Assembly: GCA_030040115.1 (NCBI GenBank)
Contig: JASHUH010000398.1
Location: 1 to 6,149, forward strand
Length of the DNA: 6,149 nucleotides
Origin: Acidobacteriaceae bacterium
Lineage (GTDB): Bacteria; Acidobacteriota; Terriglobia; Terriglobales; Acidobacteriaceae
Reading direction: 5' to 3'
The notes under the pieces were generated by a model. The model searched no databases and was not told the origin of the DNA. It saw only the letters and a list, made by a program, of their open reading frames with translations. The translations under genes were made by a program, and so were the position numbers. This document shows positions 1 through 5,389 of this stretch, one piece after another. Numbering within the stretch: the first letter of the stretch is position 1; each line of letters opens with the position of its first letter.

Positions 1-243
1 GGCGGCCAGTTCCGGCCGGTTGCCCCTGGTGAACTGCTCGATGGAGTCATGACGCTGCTTGATCATGGAGGCCAGCGTCTGCTCGCTCTCGGCCTGCGAC
101 AGCGGCGCGCGGTTCTCGATGGCTTTATTTTTGAGCGCGGTCTTGATCAGGCGCAGCGTCCCGGTGCGCTCCGGGTCGCGGGCCTTCATGGCGGTGACAA
201 TCTGCTGGCTGATGAGAGCTTCGAGCGCGCCTGCTTCGGTCAT
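1..243 (-). CDS. yqeY: GatB/YqeY domain-containing protein (3' end outside window)
   Basis: The first 81 codons of a minus-strand gene are present; the rest lies beyond base 1. The protein begins MTEAGALEALISQQIVTAMK and continues with ARDPERTGTLRLIKTALKNK, then a KQRHDSIEQF segment near residues 63-72 followed by GNRPELA. The pattern of a short amphipathic helix, AMKARDxxRxxxLRLIxxALKN and KQRxxSIEQFxxxxRxELA is typical of YqeY proteins. These share the helical tail domain of the GatB amidotransferase subunit and are usually about 150 residues, so roughly half is visible. YqeY's cellular role is poorly defined; a link to tRNA or amidotransferase function is suggested only by the shared domain. 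The start at 243 is preferred because GGGAAGGG (258-251 on the minus strand) sits 7 bases upstream. An in-frame ATG at 270 would add nine residues without an obvious ribosome-binding site. Confidence 0.85.
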   Translation of the reverse strand, partial: MTEAGALEALISQQIVTAMKARDPERTGTLRLIKTALKNKAIENRAPLSQAESEQTLASMIKQRHDSIEQFTRGNRPELAA

Positions 244-250
244 GCGATTT

Positions 251-274
251 CCCTTCCCTGAACCCTTCATTTTA
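251..274 (-). promoter_or_regulatory. Candidate -10 box and Shine-Dalgarno for the YqeY gene
   Basis: Reading the minus strand, TAAAAT (274-269) matches the -10 consensus at five of six bases, and GGGAAGGG (258-251) is a purine-rich ribosome-binding site 7 bases before the ATG at 243. No good -35 element was found. If the -10 is real, transcription would begin near 262, giving a short leader and excluding the alternative start at 270. Confidence 0.35.
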
Positions 275-318
275 GTCGGGGTGGCGGCCTGCGCGCTTTG
301 GCGTCGAGCGCTAACTCA

Positions 319-347
319 TTGACTCCGCTACAGTTAAGCCGCTGAAT
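319..347 (+). promoter_or_regulatory. Weak candidate promoter for the FecR-like gene
   Basis: TTGACT (319-324) matches the -35 consensus at five of six bases. Seventeen bases later CTGAAT (342-347) matches the -10 consensus only at its last three positions. It lies about 90 bases before the start codon at 434 in the divergent intergenic region. This is a sequence-match guess; housekeeping promoters of this phylum may deviate from the E. coli consensus. Confidence 0.25.
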
Positions 348-433
348 ATTTTCGGTTCGACACAAACGAATGGCGAAAGGCGCGGAAACTTTCTCGTCCC
401 TTTCGCATTAAATAAGGTGTGAGGTGTAAAAAG

Positions 434-1243
434 ATGAGGTCAACAGGGTCAAGAGTGAAATCGACGAGGCGAGCCTGGCGGTTCGCGGTTGCGCTGCTCG
501 GCGCCGCGGCTCTTTGCGTGTGCGTGCCGGCTTTCGGCGCGGACGTGCCGACTCTGGGGACGAACAACGCTCAGCCGACGGCCCCAGGCACGTTGAACTA
601 CATCCAGGGAACAGTCCTGCTGGATGGCAATCAGATGAACAAGGCGAATGTCGGAAGCACCGAGCTCACACCGGGGCAGGCGCTGCGGACACGGACGGGC
701 AGAGCCGAGGTGCTGCTCGATCCCGGCGTCTACCTGCGGCTGAATGACCACAGCGAAGTGAGGATGCTGTCGTCGGGGCTCACGCCCAGCCAGGTTGAGG
801 TGGAGCGTGGCGAAATCGGCATCGAAGTGGACGAACTTCACAAGGAGAACGTGCTGCTGGTGAACGACAATGGCGTGATGACGCAGCTCGTCAAGACCGG
901 GTATTACGAGTTCAACGCCAACAGCCCGATGGTGAAGGTGTTCTCGGGTCAGGCCGAGGTCCAGATCAAAAACGGCTCATGGAAGCAGGTAAGTGCGCGG
1001 AATGAAATGCCGCTGATGGACGTGGCCCATGCCAAACCCAGGGGATTTCAGCCCAACCCGACCGAAGATACGTTGATGGACTGGAGCAAGCTGCGCTCGC
1101 AATATCTGGCGGAAGCCAATCGCCAGAACAACCCGTACTACTATGGCTACGGCCCGGGCTGGGGTCCATGGTACGGCGGCCCGTTCGGCTGGGGTTGGGG
1201 CGGCCCTGGTTGGAATTGGGGCTGGGGCGGCTGGGGCTGGTAA
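434..1243 (+). CDS. Exported FecR-domain-like protein with Gly/Trp/Tyr-rich C-terminal tail
   Basis: This is a 269-residue protein. Residues 1-36 look like a Sec signal peptide: a basic n-region (RVKSTRRAWR), a hydrophobic core FAVALLGAAALCVCVP and a probable cleavage after AFG or AFGA, so the product should leave the cytoplasm. Residues about 52-190 resemble a FecR-type beta domain: a start like LNYIQGTVLLDG, then a GQALRTRTGRAEVLLDPGVYLRL segment in the style of FecR proteins where a treated surface value is set, and later VKVFSGQAEVQ. No transmembrane sensor helix of a true FecR anti-sigma regulator follows, so its role is unknown; a periplasmic or surface protein is likely. Residues 234-269 are almost only Gly, Trp, Tyr, Pro and Phe. 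GAGGTG (421-426) lies 7 bases before the ATG at 434, which is preferred over an in-frame GTG at 419. A strong terminator follows, so the gene is probably monocistronic. Confidence 0.75.
   Translation: MRSTGSRVKSTRRAWRFAVALLGAAALCVCVPAFGADVPTLGTNNAQPTAPGTLNYIQGTVLLDGNQMNKANVGSTELTPGQALRTRTGRAEVLLDPGVYLRLNDHSEVRMLSSGLTPSQVEVERGEIGIEVDELHKENVLLVNDNGVMTQLVKTGYYEFNANSPMVKVFSGQAEVQIKNGSWKQVSARNEMPLMDVAHAKPRGFQPNPTEDTLMDWSKLRSQYLAEANRQNNPYYYGYGPGWGPWYGGPFGWGWGGPGWNWGWGGWGW
1191..1236 (+). other. Five GGGG tracts with G-quadruplex potential in the 3' end of the FecR-like gene
   Basis: GGGG occurs at 1191-1194, 1197-1200, 1218-1221, 1224-1227 and 1233-1236 on the coding strand, with gaps of 2, 17, 2 and 5 bases. 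These tracts come from repeated Gly-Trp codons. Four or more G-tracts this close could form an intramolecular quadruplex in the mRNA or DNA, although one loop is long. It may be only a by-product of the GGN/TGG codons. Confidence 0.4.
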
Positions 1244-1314
1244 CCCGGTTCTGCACCGCTACGGTTTCGAACCATAAGGAATGAGCCGACGGCAAGAAAT
1301 ATAGACTATGGACC

Positions 1315-1359
1315 CAAGAGCCCTGAAGGAACGAAACGGTTCCTTCAGGGCTTTTGTTT
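1315..1359 (+). terminator. Strong intrinsic terminator after the FecR-like gene
   Basis: A 14-bp perfect stem is formed by AGCCCTGAAGGAAC (1319-1332) and GTTCCTTCAGGGCT (1339-1352) with a six-base loop GAAACG. The stem can be extended to C1315-G1356 through A-T pairs and one G-T wobble. The 3' side runs into CTTTTGTTTG (1351-1360), a U-rich tail in the plus-strand transcript. It lies about 75 bases after the stop codon at 1243. In the minus direction the tail is poor, so termination is mainly for plus-strand transcription. Confidence 0.9.
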
Positions 1360-1470
1360 GCTCGCCGCTCTGGGCTGGGTTTTGCGGCGGCCGCCAAGGC
1401 CTGTTGCCGCGGATTTGCGAAACCAGGAGGTTCGATCGGGATCGGAGCCGCGGATCAGAGCCTGCGATCT

Positions 1471-1476
1471 TATATT
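1471..1476 (+). promoter_or_regulatory. Candidate -10 box for engB
   Basis: TATATT matches the -10 consensus at five of six bases and stands out in GC-rich surroundings. It lies 31 bases before the engB start at 1508. No convincing -35 was found. Because a strong terminator sits just upstream (1315-1359), engB is expected to need its own promoter here. Confidence 0.35.
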
Positions 1477-1507
1477 CTGGGGCTGGTTTGAGGCTGGCCA
1501 AAGCTCC

Positions 1508-2113
1508 ATGCGGTCCGCAACGCAATTTCTGCTTTCGGCTCTTGCACCGGCGCAATTTCCCCAGGCGAGGTTGCCGGAGATTGCGTTTCTGGGCCGCTCG
1601 AATGTGGGCAAGTCGAGCCTGTTGAACGCCCTGGTGGGCGCGAAGGCGGCGAAAGTTTCTTCGACGCCAGGACGCACGCGGGCGATCAATTTTTTCCTGG
1701 TCTTGGACGAGAGCACGAGGCGGAGATGCATCTTCGCCGACCTGCCCGGCTACGGGTACGCGAAAATCTCAAAGTCGATTTCGGCCCAGTGGCCCCAGTT
1801 CGTCGAGCCGTATTTGGCCGGGCGGGAGACGCTGGCGCTGTGCGTTTGCCTTGTGGACGCAAACGTTCCGCCGCGCCCGACCGACGCGCAGTTGCTGGAG
1901 TGGCTGAGCGCGGCCGGACGGCGCTTTCTGGCGGTGGCCACCAAAGTCGACCGCCTGAGCGGAAACGAACGCGCCAGGAACCTGGCGGCGCTCAAAAAGG
2001 GGCTGGCGCTGGACGAGATTCTGCCCGTTTCGGCAAAGACCGGCTACGGCCTGAAAGAACTGTGGGCGCGGATTGAAGCAGCGGCCACCAGCCGGGGATC
2101 ATCCCGCAGGTAA
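1508..2113 (+). CDS. engB: Ribosome biogenesis GTP-binding protein EngB (YihA/YsxC)
   Basis: This 201-residue protein is the normal length for EngB, a cytoplasmic GTPase that assists late assembly of the large ribosomal subunit and is essential in several bacteria. All GTPase motifs are visible: G1/P-loop GRSNVGKS (29-36), G2-region TPGRT (53-57), G3 DLPG followed by YGY (78-84), G4 TKVD (145-148) and G5 SAK (175-177). LPEIAFLGRSNVGKSSLLN and SSTPGRTRAINFF are family hallmarks. The start at 1508 gives a typical short N-terminal extension before the P-loop. The reading frame is open further upstream to 1358, but that stretch overlaps the terminator tail and does not resemble the family. The ribosome-binding site is weak: GAGG at 1490-1493 is 14 bases away. 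Upstream and downstream neighbours appear unrelated, so it is probably transcribed on its own. Confidence 0.95.
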   Translation: MRSATQFLLSALAPAQFPQARLPEIAFLGRSNVGKSSLLNALVGAKAAKVSSTPGRTRAINFFLVLDESTRRRCIFADLPGYGYAKISKSISAQWPQFVEPYLAGRETLALCVCLVDANVPPRPTDAQLLEWLSAAGRRFLAVATKVDRLSGNERARNLAALKKGLALDEILPVSAKTGYGLKELWARIEAAATSRGSSRR

Positions 2114-2365
2114 ACGGGGAAATCAGTGGTCTCCCGGGTCCCAAAAGCGGCGCCCTGGGGCGCCTGCGGGGTGATTTGTCGCCGCAATGAAACGCTCGAT
2201 TCCTTATCCTCACTATTCCCCTGTACGCCACAACCAACTGGTTTGATCCAGACCAGAAAGCTTGGCGATGGACGGCTCGGAACGCGGTGGGCATTCGACC
2301 TGCGTCGCGCGCGGGGGTGTGCGCCTATGCTGCGCGGGCCGTCACGGGAAAAGTGAGGAAATCGT
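2114..2365 (+). other. Intergenic region between engB and the 744-residue protein gene
   Basis: No convincing gene is seen in these 252 bases. A small GC-rich palindrome GGCGCC-CTGG-GGCGCC (2149-2164) could fold into a 6-bp hairpin but has no U-tract, so it is not a typical terminator. A 33-codon reading frame starting at 2268 ends with a TGA at 2367-2369 that overlaps the next start codon as ATGA; it has no clear ribosome-binding site. No known riboswitch pattern was recognised, and no clear promoter was found for the downstream gene. Confidence 0.5.
2355..2359 (+). promoter_or_regulatory. Shine-Dalgarno for the 744-residue protein gene
   Basis: GAGGA lies 6 bases before the ATG at 2366, which fixes that start although the encoded N-terminus has no signal peptide. 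Confidence 0.75.
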
Positions 2366-4600
2366 ATGAACGCTCCCCAAGGGACACCCGTCCCCCCTTC
2401 TCCACAACCGGCGCTGGAACTGATCTCCCTCGCCAAGATGTCGCCCGAACAGGCGCGGCAGAATTTGCGCGCGCTTTTGCTCGCCAACCCCAACTATTTT
2501 GGCAACATTACCGGTAGCTCGTTCAAAGCCGTCCTGAACATTGAGGGAAACACCGATTACGAGAGCATTGGATGCGTGGGTTACAACCCGCAGCTGCAAC
2601 AGCTCCGAGCCACCATCGGCATCAAGCAAACCAGCGGCTATTCCGGAGGAGTGTGCACCAGCGGCTCCGAGGAGTACGTGCGGTTTTATTTGTCGTATGA
2701 CGGCGGTTCGACTTGGCAGGACCAGGGATTGCGCGCGGTGAACGTGTTCGACGTCCCGGGGCCCAAGCCGCTGGATTTCGCGGTGAATCTGCCCATCAGC
2801 CCCGCCGAGGAATTTTGTTTCACGCAGAACCTGCCCACGGTGCGCGCCATTCTGTCATGGAACACGCCGCCGCCTCCGGCTACGCCGGGCTGGACGCCGG
2901 TGTGGGGCAATGTGGTCGATGCGCGCATACAGATTGAGGGCTTCGAAATCATCATTTTGGGCACGCTGCTGGCCGACGCCAAGGTGCAGTTGCCCGAGGA
3001 AATGGCGCAGGCGATCGATTTGAATCAGCCGGTTCACGCGGCGGCTCCGCAGCCGATGAGCGCGACGGATCTGCATCAGTTGTACAGCAGCACGAAGGTA
3101 GCGCCACAGCGCTATCTTTCGGGCCTGCTGGCGGCGGCTACCGGGGCCTCGGTCTTTGCGAGCAAACTGCCGTCGCCGGCGGCCGCGGTTTCCGCGACGG
3201 CCGCGGTTTCCGCGACGGCCGCGGTTTCCGCGACGGCCAAGGCGGCTCCGGCGTCGTCGTTCGGCGGGATTACGGATATCGATTTGAACTCCGTGGTGGA
3301 AGCGTGGCTGAACACCAACGGCGACACCAGCTATGAACAGATGGAATGCGTGGGCCTGGACCCAAACGCCAGCCAGTTAGCCGGCGTCCTCGAAATCAAG
3401 CAGGGCAGCGGCTATGGCGGAGGACCGTGCACGGCTGGAAGCACAGAGTTTGTGGCGTTCTGGGTGGATTGGGGTTCGGGTTGGGAGTACGCAGGCACAA
3501 CGTCAGTCGGCGTACATGACTTCAGCTCGATCCCGGCGGGCGGATTGCAGTACAACGTCTTTCTGCCCGTGAATCTGCTCGCGCATCAACAGCCGTGCGC
3601 AAAAGGCGCGCAGACGGCCAAAGTGCGCGCGGTGCTCTCATGGAATACGCCGCCATCGACTACCGATCCCAACGCCCCCGTGGTTTGGGGCAACAGCATC
3701 GACGGATTGGTCCTGATACCGCCTGGCCAGGCCATTGGCGAGGGCCAGCAGGTTCCGTTCCTGAGCGCCGTGGGAGATGTAGACACGACGCTGATTGGCG
3801 GCGACGGCCGGATTACCAGCGCCACGACCATCACCACCGGAGCCTATTACGCCGACGCGCCTTTTGGCGGAAGAATCACGCTGGCGGGGCAAATCTCAAA
3901 CCCGGCGCCCGGCATGCTGTATCGCATTATGAAGGCTCCGCACGGCTCATCGGCGTTTACCCCCGTGGTCAACGAGCCCGCCGGACTGACGCTGACCCTG
4001 AACGTGTTCAGCGGCGGGGTGTGGACGGAGAGCGAGCAGACCTTCCACGCCAATGCGGATGGCTATTACCCGTACCAGGACTACTCGCCGGATCACACCG
4101 TGGTGGGGCATCTTCTGGGGGTCTGGTACTCCACGGTGGCCGACACCGGCTACGCTTATGACCTGCGCGTCGATTTGTACAATGCGCCGAATCCCGACAT
4201 CGAGAGCAACGTGGTGACGGTGCTGGTGAACAACGCAACGCCGGTGGCCACGCTGACGCCAACCTTTGGCGAATGCGGAAAAGTGGCCCCGGGCGACACG
4301 ATCACGGGCACGTTCACGGCGACGGCCACCGATTTTGGCTCCTTCGGGTTCACCATCCTGCCTCCAGGGCCCGCGAACGGCGTACTGCCGACGCCGGCTT
4401 CCGGAGTCTCGAACGAACTCGGCGGGACGATTGCCGATCCGGGCGTGAGCAGCGAAGCATTCACGCTCAACACCACGGGCATGGATCCTTGCGGCTACTC
4501 CCTGACTCTCGGGGTGTGGGACCGCACCAACGTCAACAGCGGCGAAACCAGCAATTACAACCAGGCGTCGGCCGGCTTCTGCCTGCAAACGGGAAGCTAA
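2366..4600 (+). CDS. Large protein of unknown function with a duplicated cysteine-containing domain
   Basis: This 744-residue protein matches no family I can name. Residues 1-50 are a Pro-rich start and a helical segment (MSPEQARQNLRALLLANPNY); there is no signal peptide or membrane segment. Residues about 52-191 and 307-451 are two copies of one domain. Both have a YE..xCVG start, IKQxSGYxGGxCTxGSxE in the middle, a third Cys (151 and 411), and VRAxLSWNTPP...VWGN at the end. Each copy has three Cys in equivalent places (70/97/151 and 328/355/411). The linker (about 200-300) is Ala-rich and contains AAVSAT three times. Residues about 455-622 and 623-744 look like two more beta-sandwich-like regions, the last with Cys 637, 709 and 739 and the segment LGVWDRTNVNSG. 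The composition (Gly, Thr, Asn, Tyr, Trp) is that of a structural, adhesive or carbohydrate-binding protein, but that is inference. The start has a good ribosome-binding site. Two small genes follow, probably forming a module. Confidence 0.85.
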   Translation: MNAPQGTPVPPSPQPALELISLAKMSPEQARQNLRALLLANPNYFGNITGSSFKAVLNIEGNTDYESIGCVGYNPQLQQLRATIGIKQTSGYSGGVCTSGSEEYVRFYLSYDGGSTWQDQGLRAVNVFDVPGPKPLDFAVNLPISPAEEFCFTQNLPTVRAILSWNTPPPPATPGWTPVWGNVVDARIQIEGFEIIILGTLLADAKVQLPEEMAQAIDLNQPVHAAAPQPMSATDLHQLYSSTKVAPQRYLSGLLAAATGASVFASKLPSPAAAVSATAAVSATAAVSATAKAAPASSFGGITDIDLNSVVEAWLNTNGDTSYEQMECVGLDPNASQLAGVLEIKQGSGYGGGPCTAGSTEFVAFWVDWGSGWEYAGTTSVGVHDFSSIPAGGLQYNVFLPVNLLAHQQPCAKGAQTAKVRAVLSWNTPPSTTDPNAPVVWGNSIDGLVLIPPGQAIGEGQQVPFLSAVGDVDTTLIGGDGRITSATTITTGAYYADAPFGGRITLAGQISNPAPGMLYRIMKAPHGSSAFTPVVNEPAGLTLTLNVFSGGVWTESEQTFHANADGYYPYQDYSPDHTVVGHLLGVWYSTVADTGYAYDLRVDLYNAPNPDIESNVVTVLVNNATPVATLTPTFGECGKVAPGDTITGTFTATATDFGSFGFTILPPGPANGVLPTPASGVSNELGGTIADPGVSSEAFTLNTTGMDPCGYSLTLGVWDRTNVNSGETSNYNQASAGFCLQTGS
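3181..3238 (+). repeat. Perfect 18-bp tandem repeat (3.2 copies) inside the 744-residue protein gene
   Basis: The unit GGCCGCGGTTTCCGCGAC occurs at 3181-3198, 3199-3216 and 3217-3234 with no mismatch, followed by a partial GGCC. Being a multiple of three, it keeps the reading frame and encodes AAVSAT three times in the linker between the two duplicated domains. Identical DNA copies suggest recent expansion, so copy number and linker length may vary among strains. Confidence 0.95.
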
Positions 4601-4610
4601 CCGGCTTCCC
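4591..4610 (+). other. Small hairpin across the stop codon of the 744-residue protein gene
   Basis: GGGAAGC (4591-4597) and GCTTCCC (4604-4610) form a 7-bp stem with loop TAACCG that contains the TAA stop (4598-4600). It is followed by CCAAAAAGAG rather than a U-tract, so it does not look like an intrinsic terminator. Confidence 0.45.
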
Positions 4611-4619
4611 CCAAAAAGA

Positions 4620-4668
4620 GCGGATGGAGTTCCTTGTTCCCCCTTTTCCCCCAAGGGACTCTGTCCGC
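4620..4668 (+). other. Long intercistronic stem-loop
   Basis: Bases 4620-4636 (GCGGATGGAGTTCCTTG) can pair along their whole length with 4652-4668 (CAAGGGACTCTGTCCGC). This gives 17 consecutive pairs, three of them G-U wobbles, around a 15-base all-pyrimidine loop. The wobbles pair only in the plus-strand RNA; in the minus-strand RNA they become A-C mismatches. No U-tract follows. It sits in the 94-base gap before the DUF1360-type gene, 18 bases before that gene's ribosome-binding site. Possible roles are stabilising the upstream message, partial attenuation or an RNA/protein-binding site; none is shown. Confidence 0.6.
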
Positions 4669-4694
4669 GCCACCGAACCGCTGGACGGAGCGCG

Positions 4695-5093
4695 ATGGAC
4701 GGCTACGGCCCCATAGGACGATTCGTTCTTTCCGCGCTCGCGGTCTGGCGGGTGACTCACCTCCTTGCCGAGGAGGACGGCCCATGGAACATGGTGGCGC
4801 GTATGCGTGGAGCACTGGGCGACGGCTTTTGGGGGCGTTTGATGGACTGTTTTTATTGTCTTAGCCTTTGGTTCTCTCTGCCCATTTCCATCTGGCTGGC
4901 AAGCGGCTGGATGGGAATGCTTCTCCACTGGCAGGCCCTTTCAGGCGCGGCCTGCCTGCTGGAGAAGGCGACCAACCGGACAAACAGCGAAACCGGATCT
5001 CAAAGCATTGCCGCAGCGCCCATTGCGGCTCTTCAGATTGAAGATGACCAAGGAGACGCGCCATGTGTTGTGGTCAAAAGAGAAGCGCGATGA
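4695..5093 (+). CDS. DUF1360-type small membrane protein with CxxC motif
   Basis: This 132-residue protein resembles the DUF1360 family, which includes B. subtilis YjcA and has no established biochemical function. Visible family-like features are RFVLSALAVWRVTHLLxxEDGPWN (about 9-32), LGDGFWGRLMDCFYC (41-55) and two hydrophobic stretches, about 56-71 and 74-94, likely membrane-spanning; residues 10-24 may be a further helix. The Cys-Phe-Tyr-Cys (52-55) at a membrane border is a conserved-looking CxxC that could bind metal or act in redox chemistry, which is inference. The tail after about 97 is hydrophilic (TNRTNSETGSQS) and overlaps the next gene. GGAG (4687-4690) lies only 4 bases before the ATG at 4695, which is tight but usable. 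The gene follows the 744-residue protein after a 94-base gap holding a long stem-loop, and it overlaps the 73-residue gene by 31 bases, which suggests co-translation. Confidence 0.75.
   Translation: MDGYGPIGRFVLSALAVWRVTHLLAEEDGPWNMVARMRGALGDGFWGRLMDCFYCLSLWFSLPISIWLASGWMGMLLHWQALSGAACLLEKATNRTNSETGSQSIAAAPIAALQIEDDQGDAPCVVVKREAR
5051..5055 (+). promoter_or_regulatory. Strong Shine-Dalgarno for the 73-residue protein
   Basis: AGGAG, within AAGGAGA, lies 7 bases before the ATG at 5063. It is the best ribosome-binding site in the window. It sits inside the end of the DUF1360-type gene and decides the start at 5063 over the in-frame ATG at 5090. Confidence 0.85.
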
Positions 5094-5284
5094 AGGCCAA
5101 CGGCGTTCCCGGCTCAAAGGCGGTGAAGCTGCTTTACCAGGGGCGACAGCCGATTAGCGTGCGGGGCTCGGTGACGGGCCAGGTTTACCAGTTTGCGGCG
5201 CGCTACTCGGCGCAATGGGTGGACCCCTTGGACGCAACCGCCATGACGCAAATGAGGTTATTCAAACAAATCCCATGGCGATAG
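5063..5284 (+). CDS. Small Met-Cys-Cys-Gly protein of unknown function
   Basis: This 73-residue basic protein starts MCCGQKR, with adjacent cysteines at positions 2-3. Residues about 21-71 look like a small beta domain: VKLLYQGRQPISVRGSVTG, then VYQF and WVDPLDATAM, ending LFKQIPWR. From memory, short proteins with a Cys-Cys-Gly start and a similar GxVTGxxYxF...VDxxDA body occur in phage and phage-like structural gene sets, but I cannot verify that here. No signal peptide or membrane segment is seen. The gene starts inside the end of the DUF1360-type gene in another frame (31-base overlap) with a strong ribosome-binding site, so the two are very likely co-expressed. It could also be an unrelated small cytoplasmic protein. 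The coding call is supported by the ribosome-binding site, the tight overlap and the domain-like sequence. Confidence 0.75.
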   Translation: MCCGQKRSAMKANGVPGSKAVKLLYQGRQPISVRGSVTGQVYQFAARYSAQWVDPLDATAMTQMRLFKQIPWR

Positions 5285-5361
5285 ATCACCCATCCCCTTA
5301 CCGGCGACGCGGCGACGGCGAACCGCGGAAACGTCCACCGGCCTGCGGATACACGCACGGA

Positions 5362-5389
5362 TTTTCGCCGCGCAACCCGATGGTATACT
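5362..5389 (+). promoter_or_regulatory. Candidate extended -10 promoter for the sigma factor gene
   Basis: TGGTATACT (5381-5389) is an extended -10: TG, one base, then TATACT with five of six consensus bases. TTTTCG (5362-5367) is a weak -35 (three of six) at 16 bases. Transcription would begin near 5396. That lies after the ATG at 5380, so if this promoter is the main one, translation must start further down, for example at the TTG at 5419, which has GGGG (5409-5412) 6 bases before it. Confidence 0.45.

Noticed and set aside
1358..1507. 50-residue N-terminal extension of EngB in the same open frame
   Set aside because: It begins at the terminator tail, is not family-like, and the start at 1508 gives the usual EngB length and P-loop position.
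966..1555. Overlapping minus-strand open frames opposite the FecR-like gene end and the intergenic region
   Set aside because: They read through the terminator hairpin, are Arg/Ser/Pro-rich and have no family-like sequence.
2149..2164. GGCGCC palindrome after engB as an intrinsic terminator
   Set aside because: The stem is only 6 bp and there is no U-tract after it in either direction.
4637..4651. Pyrimidine-rich tract TTCCCCCTTTTCCCC as a terminator U-tract
   Set aside because: It is the loop of the 17-bp stem, is C-rich, and no stable hairpin directly precedes it to make a terminator.
3947..4654. Long minus-strand open frame (235 codons) opposite the large gene
   Set aside because: It is a shadow of the GC-rich plus-strand gene: Arg/His/Gly-rich with no recognisable domain.
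2265..4704. 13-base match GCGATGGACGGCT at 2265-2277 and 4692-4704, upstream of or at two gene starts
   Set aside because: The match is short, sits in different contexts (non-coding versus start codon), and is plausible by chance at this GC content.
5215..5379. N-terminal extension of the sigma factor, as the frame is open from an ATG at 5215 and another at 5275
   Set aside because: The extension overlaps the 73-residue gene, has no ribosome-binding site, is Arg/Pro-rich low complexity and does not resemble sigma factor N-termini.
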